Below are positions 58,225 to 64,000 of a stretch of 64,000 bases of DNA, one piece after another; position 1 is the stretch's first letter, and the number at the start of each line of letters is the position of its first letter. Origin of the DNA: Durusdinium trenchii (taxonomy: Eukaryota > Sar > Dinophyceae > Suessiales > Symbiodiniaceae); NCBI GenBank assembly GCA_963970005.1, contig CAXAMN010022917.1, positions 2,025,858-2,089,857 of the forward strand. Reading direction: 5' to 3'. A program made the position numbers and the translations under genes. The notes beneath the pieces were generated by a model. It was not told where the DNA came from. It saw only the letters and a list, made by a program, of their open reading frames with translations, and did no database searches.

Positions 58225-60171
58225 ATGGCGTTGAAAACGATTATTTTTGTACGCCACGGCCAATCTGAATACAACAAGGCGCGGGCAACAAGTGTATATA
58301 CGGCCGACCACATGTTTGTGGAGGAAAGATGAGGAAGGTAGTCTTCCACTAAGTATAATTGTTCGCTTCCATGCTTATGCGTATGTGCTTCCCAGTTTTG
58401 GTCCTTTTGGCCGCTTGGTCTGAAACCTCACTGCAATCGCAAGGGTGCCGCCGCGATGCAGGCCATGCGAGAGACTGGAGAAGATCCCTTTATCCGCGAT
58501 GCCCCATTGACATCCAAGGGCTTGGCGCAAGCACGAGAAGCCCAAGCAGAGCTGGCAGAGCTACAGGCAGAATAGTCAATAGATGTCAATAGTCAGAATA
58601 GTCCTTGGTGTGGATAAATGGGCCTTTTCCCGCACCACTTGAATGATGGATGACCTTTTGTCCGTTTGCTTGAAGGAACAGACTGAAAGGGGCTGCATGA
58701 CATCTAGGCTCGCTTGATGAGAGCACACCACGGAGGGTTGAGTTTGCGACATGCCCGGCCCATGGAAGCCTGCGTCGGAGGAAGCCTGCGGAGCAGATGG
58801 TTGGCTTCTGCTGAGTTCCCCTCTGCGGCGCGCTCTTGACACTGCTGCAGGCTGAATGCCACGATGCGCCACCCATGCTTGTGTGCCCACCTTCGTGTCA
58901 ATGGTCTTCCACCCGGCAATGGTAGGAAAATGTAGGAAATGTCCTCAGCTTAGAGTAGTTTATCAATGTTTTTCCTCTTCTTCCCTGCTTCAAGACCTGT
59001 AGACTGCCTTCGGTTCGGTCAACCCGACACTGCCAGACACCATTTTTCACTGGAGGTCTTTGGCCCAAGGCCTTCTTTGGCTCCGAAGGCCGTCTTGAAG
59101 TTTGGCCAGAGCTGCGTGAAGTTGTATCCTGGACAGAGAAGCGGATCGCACAGCAGAGGATCGCACATGTTTCAAGTGTTTGCAAACAATCACATGTCAT
59201 GCCTACTGCCTACTTCAACAATCCTAATAGAGAATCCAGGCTTTTAGAAGTTCAGATCAGTTAGACGGTAGACGTCTTTGGGATCAGTTGAGTCACCGAG
59301 GTGACCGGATGTGATGACTTGGGTTCAACGCCCCAGCAGTTGCTGGAGACGTACCCGCATCTCTCAGAGCAACTGCAGTCTTTGCCCGAGATTTGGTGGA
59401 CCGTGCCGCACGTGTACAAAGATCTCCCAGGTGATGGCCGCCTGGCGTGAAGCCGAGGGCCTTTCATAAGAGGTCTATATAAGCATGTTGCAAATCATTG
59501 TTAGAACCATCCGTATTTTATTGTGTTATCAAATTTAAGTGTCACCTGGTCTGACAGAAGCAAATAAATGAATACTATGAACTGATGCTTTAAAAGTGAC
59601 TGCTGCGAAGAAAGCAATCAAACCAACCAGCAAGAAAAAGCACAGATAAACATAGAAGGGCTATACGATGTGTTATACGAGGTTTATGCAGATGTCTTTT
59701 TCGCTCTGTGCCCCTTTAGTTTTAGCATGTTTTAGCCGCTTCTTGGGTGCGAGGCGACGACATGCGACTGGCCTACAAGAGAGACCCCGACGCCTTCGAG
59801 GATGCCGATGAAGCGATCTTTGAGCAGCGCTTGGAGGTGCTCCTGCGAAAACTGTCCGCCGTGTCCGAACAGAAGCTGGCCAGAAGCCTAGTGAGAGAGA
59901 GAGAGAGAGTTGAGAAACTTGAAAAGGCCGTAGATTGGAAAATGAAAGTTGCACGAAAAAGACTTGCAAACAATATGCCGATAATGCCTTTTCAACTGTC
60001 GATTGGATGTGGGCTAGTCAACAATCATTTTGCTACCACCTGTTCACCAGTGGGGCCTCCAACCGCTGACCTCCCTGGGTTTGGTCCTGCATCCAGGTCG
60101 TGGTGGCCCACTGTGATTTGATCGGCCATCTCACCGAGAAAATGGGCCTCAAGGATGCGAATCATCGCTGA
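58225..60171 (+). CDS. Histidine phosphatase (phosphoglycerate mutase-like), six exons
   Basis: Six exons give a complete 214-residue protein with no frame break. 58225-58278: MALKTIIFVRHGQSEYNK, with the catalytic RHG. 58444-58566: MRETGEDPFIRDAPLTSKG. 58995-59120: RSTRHCQT, then GRLEVWPELRE, with the acid/base Glu region. 59301-59430: DDLGSTPQQLLETYPHL, then PEIWW. 59754-59890: DMRLAYKRDPDAFEDADEA. 60097-60171: VVVAHCDLIGHL to the stop. The family transfers phosphate through the first His; the second His is in AHC, where most members have His-Gly. Introns 1 and 2 start GC, the others GT. Exon 3 starts after AG followed by A, the only such acceptor in this gene. The substrate cannot be told from sequence; sugar phosphates or protein phospho-Tyr are options. 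Cytosolic by lack of a signal. Confidence 0.88.
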
Positions 60172-60439
60172 TCGACCGGTTTGCGTTCACGACAAAAATT
60201 CAAAAGCGTGGCAAACTTCGGGGGGAACATTTGCGCAAGATGTGAGGGGAAAAAACATAGTTCAACCAGTTGGAAGATGAAGCAAACGACGTTGGATCTT
60301 TTTAAGGCAATGACACATCAGAAAGCTGGGCCGTTCAATCCTGGCACTGACCGGTCAGTGACCGGTGGTGGCACCGCGTAGCAACGCCATGTGTTTTTGT
60401 GCTGCATGTGCACTTTGTTGATTTTCTGAAGCTCTCTAA
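60172..60439. other. No gene recognised
   Basis: A short frame at 60181-60381 (+) has MKQTTLDLFKAM but no further support. TGACCGGTCAGTGACCGGT at about 60350 is a short palindrome. Confidence 0.3.
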
Positions 60440-60720
60440 ACGACATGGGTGGACATATCATTCATTTCCAGAAGTTCAGAAAATATCTATGCCCGACTTT
60501 CCACCAAACTATGCAAAAAGCAAGATATGTTTCAGAAATTCAGAGGCTGTCCATTCCTGACTTTTCGCCAAACTATGCAAAAGACTTGATCTTCAGAAAT
60601 TCAGAATTTGCATGGATTTGCTAATTGTTTACTTTCGGCCAAACTATGTAAACACATATTGTCAGAACTTCGGACGTGGTTGATGATTGATTTTCCGCCA
60701 CAAGTCATTTCCGAGAAGAA
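60440..60720 (+). repeat. Degenerate tandem repeat, unit about 70 bp
   Basis: Four diverged copies share CAGAAATTCAGA followed by ACTTTTCGCCAAACTATG at intervals of about 60-75 bp. Copies differ by substitutions and small indels. Confidence 0.65.
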
Positions 60721-61280
60721 ATGAACCTCTCCTACAGCCTGCAGGTCTTGGATTATTTGCCCAATTCCTTTTGACCAATTCATTGAAAGAAGGGAAGGTA
60801 ATCACTTAGTTATCTTAGTTTTGGAATTGTTCTAAGTGTGTGCTCAAGCTTGATGGCTGCTTCACCGGTGAGTCTTCTTCTGCGCGAGGAGCGGAAAGGC
60901 TGTGGTTTCCGCAAGGGCTGGTGGCTACGTGTCTTGTCATATTGCAGCAAATCTTTTGACATCTTTTGACTAATCAGACCACTGTTTCTGAAAGGCTCGC
61001 ACAGGTGAAAGTCATTGAACGTCCTGGTGTTTTGTTGTGTTGCGGATGCTCCATTGGAGCGGGGCGGAAGTCCTGGTGATGCTGCATTCTGTTTCAGTTT
61101 CGCGTGGTTTTGTTGGGACTGGTGTTTTGGAACCATGTCTACCTGTGGGTGTGCCACAGCGATTGGTTGAAACAATGCAACACCTTCAAATCTAGAAGGT
61201 TCTGATGTCATATGCCCAGCGATGACAGGCGTTTAATTGAGAGAGGTTCTCAAAGTCCTTTCCGCAGAAATAACTTGAAA

Positions 61281-61380
61281 GGAGTAGGAGCAAGGACGCT
61301 ACTAGGGGCTCCCGGCCTTACTACTAGGAACACGAACGCTACTAGGGGCTCCTGGCATCGCTACTAGGAGCAAGGACGCT
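61281..61380 (-). repeat. CTAGTAG dispersed repeat cluster, inverted
   Basis: GGAGCAAGGACGCTACTAGG, then GGCTCC...TACTACTAGGA and GCTACTAGGAGC: the reverse complement of the clusters at 6.9, 31.4 and 33.0 kb. It ends 22 bp before a coding exon. Confidence 0.85.
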
Positions 61381-61402
61381 ATTGAAACTCGTTTTTTGCA
61401 AG

Positions 61403-63919
61403 GTCTGTGCGACAGGGCCACGGCAGGTGTTGCCATCAGGGAAGGAGTTCTTGTAGAGATGTTGCCAGAGCTTTCCGAGTTGGGAGCAGTTGGGAAATTG
61501 GGCATGTGCCCAATTGAACTTTCTGTCCTTTAGGAGCTGTGGCCCTTGCCATATGTATAGGTAACCGCACTGGGGATAGTGATAGGATACTGTTGGCTTT
61601 GGAATGGGCAGCTAGACACTGAGTTTGACCCACCACACCTGTGGCTTAATTATGATGAAAGCGTGGGGAAAGTGCGTGGTTCGAAATTGAGGCAATTGCG
61701 AGTGCCGCTTGCTCCAGGACTTTGACTTTGCAAACTATGAGATGGGCTGCGTGAGTGAAGAACCCAGCGAGGAAGCATTTGCGACTGCTTGTGATTGTCC
61801 TGCTGGCTAGCGGCTAGCGAATGCAAGCCACCAAAGCAGAAGTTGCTAATTCCTTTTTGCCAGCCACTACCCAAGAATTTTGGCAACGCTTAGTCGTCCT
61901 GTACAGTAGCGCTTGCTGGAAAAAATGGACAGCTCGAGAGCTGGGGAGCCTTCCACCGACTGTGCCGACTGTGTGCGCGTGAGGTCGCGCAAGCTGCTCC
62001 TGAAGTACTCAAGCAGAGTGCGCAGAGGTGACCAGAGCTGCAGTTCTTGATGTGCTCCGTTCAACGAGTCGCCCAGGACATCGAAGCCCGAGAAGTCGGT
62101 TCCTAGGCAACTGAAAAGTCGGTGTCGTTGACCTGATGCAGTGGAGATGGTGCCACTCTTTGCGTGACGCTAAGAGGAACACAGTTATGCCGCTTGCCCA
62201 TTCCCCCATCTGTACGGATGTGCCACCGTGACAGCGTTTTGTGGCAAATTCTGGGTGGCCAAGCCGGCTCACAACTCATTTGTTTCGCCCCACAGGCCGC
62301 GTGAGGATATAGAACGAGTGGAGGAGAATCCGAGGTGCGTGCACACAGGTATGCGTTGCAAAAAGGAATTTGATTGCGAACCTCGGGGTAGGACGTGTGT
62401 TTGATTTGTTCTTTCGACATGCCTTCATTTGCGCAGATTCGTGCTTTCACCGTTCAAGGCCATTTGAAGACGAAGACAAGGCATACCGTGCAGCAGCAGA
62501 GGCCAGGTGCGTCCGAAAGAGTTTCGAGGAAACAATTTCCAACATTTTCCAACTATTTTTGCTTTAGATAGCAATAGCTAGAAGCTACTTGGTTGGAGGC
62601 CAGTACTACTAGTAACAAGAAGCTACTAGTAGCTAGAATTCGATTGAGCCACACCCTGCGCTACCTATACGTCTTTAAGTCTCTGTTAAGCGGAGGCAGC
62701 TGCAGAGCGAGCCCTTGAGCGAGATCGCAACAGCGATTGGTGGAAGAAGCTCCAGGCAGTCCTTGTCCACAATCAATGGGCGACAAGTAAGTGAAAGTCT
62801 TTCTCCTTGGAGATGGCAATTTGTTCATGAGTTCATGCCTGTGCTTCCAAGTGCTGCAGCCTACCAAGGCCCAAACGAAGCCATCTCCCGTCGCGCGCTG
62901 TGAGCGGCTGCAGCTACCTTGGCCCGCTGGCAGAGATGCCATGTCACAACCGAATGGCATGGAGGCATGCCACCATGCATAGCGCAACATTTTGTTGTTT
63001 CTTCACTTACTTGGTTGCCAGCAGCAGTGACACCTCCAACATGTTCAACGTGCCATAGCGCATTGTTGGTCACAAATATGTCACAAAAAACCGATGCCGT
63101 CGCACTGTCCTGAGGCCAATCCACCGGGATCCGACCGGCAAGCGGAAGACGTATTGATTGGCATGGCTTGATCCATGTTCCACGGTGGTCATTGCAGTAG
63201 CTTAACTGTGCCATGCTGAACGACAGCCTTACTGGGAAGTTAAAGCAGTTTGATCCCTTTTTCTCGCTAGTTTAGAACGGTTTTGAAAGCTGCCTGTTGT
63301 CTAGCTAGAGGCCCAGGATTGCACTTCCTTGGCGCTGCAGGTGCCCCTTGCCCACCAGAGGCTTCAAAGTGCTTGTGGAGGCCGACCAGCGGGGTGGAAG
63401 TGTTTGGACTGATGTGCAGAGACTTTACAAAGGGCGTTTCGTTCCTTTCTGCTTTAGTTTGTTTGCTCCTGTGCTGCGCCTACGTTGTACCTGCAGTTGC
63501 CCACATAACTACTTGCAGGTTGATGACGAACATGCAATTTGGTTCAGGGCGTGCGTGTGTGTGTGTGTGTGTCCACACCTGTCCCTAAGGTTTCGAGTCA
63601 CAAAGGACGCTACTAAGGGCCCCCGGTTTCGCTACTAAAGGCTCCTAGTATCGCTATTAGCGCACAGCTTGTCAATTTTTTAACATGTACAAAGCGCGCA
63701 AAAAAGAAGCAGGGGGATGAGGATCCCTTGGTGTGCCTCATCTAACAAAGACCGCACCAAGTGGATGTGATATCAGTGCCCGGCCAGCACTGACGTACCT
63801 GCCTTTCAATTTTTAAACCTTTTCTGCAGTCACGCATTGAGCTTTTGGCCTTGCTTCCTCTTCAAGACCTCCAGGCCCCAGAGGTTTATAGTCGCTTCTT
63901 CTACTCGCTCGACCGTTGA
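61403..63919 (+). CDS. Unrecognised multi-exon gene
   Basis: Exon-like pieces on the + strand: from 61403 (LCDRATAGVAIREGVLVEML, acceptor AAG then G), 61718-61750 (DFDFANYEMGC with donor GTGAGTG), near 61925 (DSSRAGEPSTDCADCVRVRS), 62437-62506 (RPFEDEDKAYRAAAEA, donor GTGCGT), 62696-62786 (RNSDWWKKLQAVLVHNQW, donor GTAAGTG), from 63341 (FKVLVEADQRGGSVWTDVQ), and the last exon 63830-63919 (SRIELLALLPLQDLQAPEV) with its stop at 63917. Codon use and splice signals are good but phases between several pieces do not agree, so some joins or further exons are missing. Helical, charged protein; family and function not recognised. Confidence 0.45.
62603..62636 (+). repeat. Short CTAGTAG repeat
   Basis: CAGTACTACTAGTAACAAG followed by AAGCTACTAGTAGCTAG, a palindromic member of the family, in an intron. 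Confidence 0.75.
63551..63572 (+). repeat. (GT)n microsatellite
   Basis: Run of GT units in an intron of the last gene. Confidence 0.95.
63601..63660 (-). repeat. Diverged CTAGTAG repeat cluster
   Basis: GGACGCTACTAAGGGC, GCTACTAAAGGC and CTCCTAGTATCGC: the inverted orientation of the family, with extra substitutions. Confidence 0.75.
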
Positions 63920-64000
63920 GTTCTGCAGACTTGCGAAACAGCTTTTGTTAAAACATCTTCAAGTATTGTGGACTCTCCACCATACCGTTTCTCACCTTCC

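Noticed and set aside
60810..61211. Minus-strand 133-aa ORF
   Set aside because: No motif, no splice context and opposite to all supported genes.
61867..62064. Minus-strand frame with leucine-rich helix (LRTLLEYFRSSL)
   Set aside because: Attractive locally, but the + strand has better splice signals on both sides (61750, 62506); kept out as an overlapping alternative.
1..64000. tRNA, rRNA and snRNA genes
   Set aside because: No clover-leaf, B-box pair or conserved rRNA segment was noticed by eye; a covariance-model scan would be decisive.

Overview
The window reads as nuclear DNA of a dinoflagellate, most likely Symbiodiniaceae. The evidence is: (1) genes are cut into many short exons; (2) when known proteins are used as a guide, introns start with GA or GC as well as GT, and almost every acceptor is AG followed by G; (3) every gene supported here lies on the + strand; (4) a 9-base match to the end of the dinoflagellate spliced leader sits in front of an intron-poor gene; (5) short palindromic CTAGTAG-type repeats are scattered through the window. 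No bacterial operons, CRISPR arrays, rRNA or tRNA genes were seen.

Layout. 0.2-1.4 kb: cold-shock-domain gene with a ParB-like region and one apparent frameshift. 2.6-5.4 kb: large protein with a calpain domain III-like fold. 7.9-29.05 kb: an A+T-richer block with no CTAGTAG repeats, bounded by two arrays of about 21-bp units that begin CCAGGA. It holds a multi-exon C5-cytosine DNA methyltransferase (8.5-22.0 kb). The 6.8-kb intron of that gene contains an RNase H-fold transposase-like ORF (835 aa) and a two-exon HMG-box/zinc-finger gene. A large Cys-motif, helical protein follows (22.6-28.2 kb). 30.3-34.8 kb: PDZ-repeat gene. 37.8-39.3 kb: two long TAG/CTA triplet arrays in inverted orientation. 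40.6-41.3 kb: decayed Ty1/copia remnant. 42.6-44.9 kb: GT8 glycosyltransferase. 45.7-46.2 kb: possible methyltransferase exons. 46.6-50.1 kb: RRM protein. 50.8-54.7 kb: protein-L-isoaspartate O-methyltransferase. 58.2-60.2 kb: histidine phosphatase. 61.4-63.9 kb: unrecognised multi-exon gene.

The flanking genes look like ordinary single-copy cellular genes and share no pathway. The 21-kb block is the exceptional part: transposase-like, HMG-box and DNA-methyltransferase genes together resemble the cargo of large eukaryotic DNA transposons, and no described element is identified here with certainty. Exon limits were set by reading frame, homology recalled from known families and splice-phase agreement. 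No search, alignment or transcript data were available.
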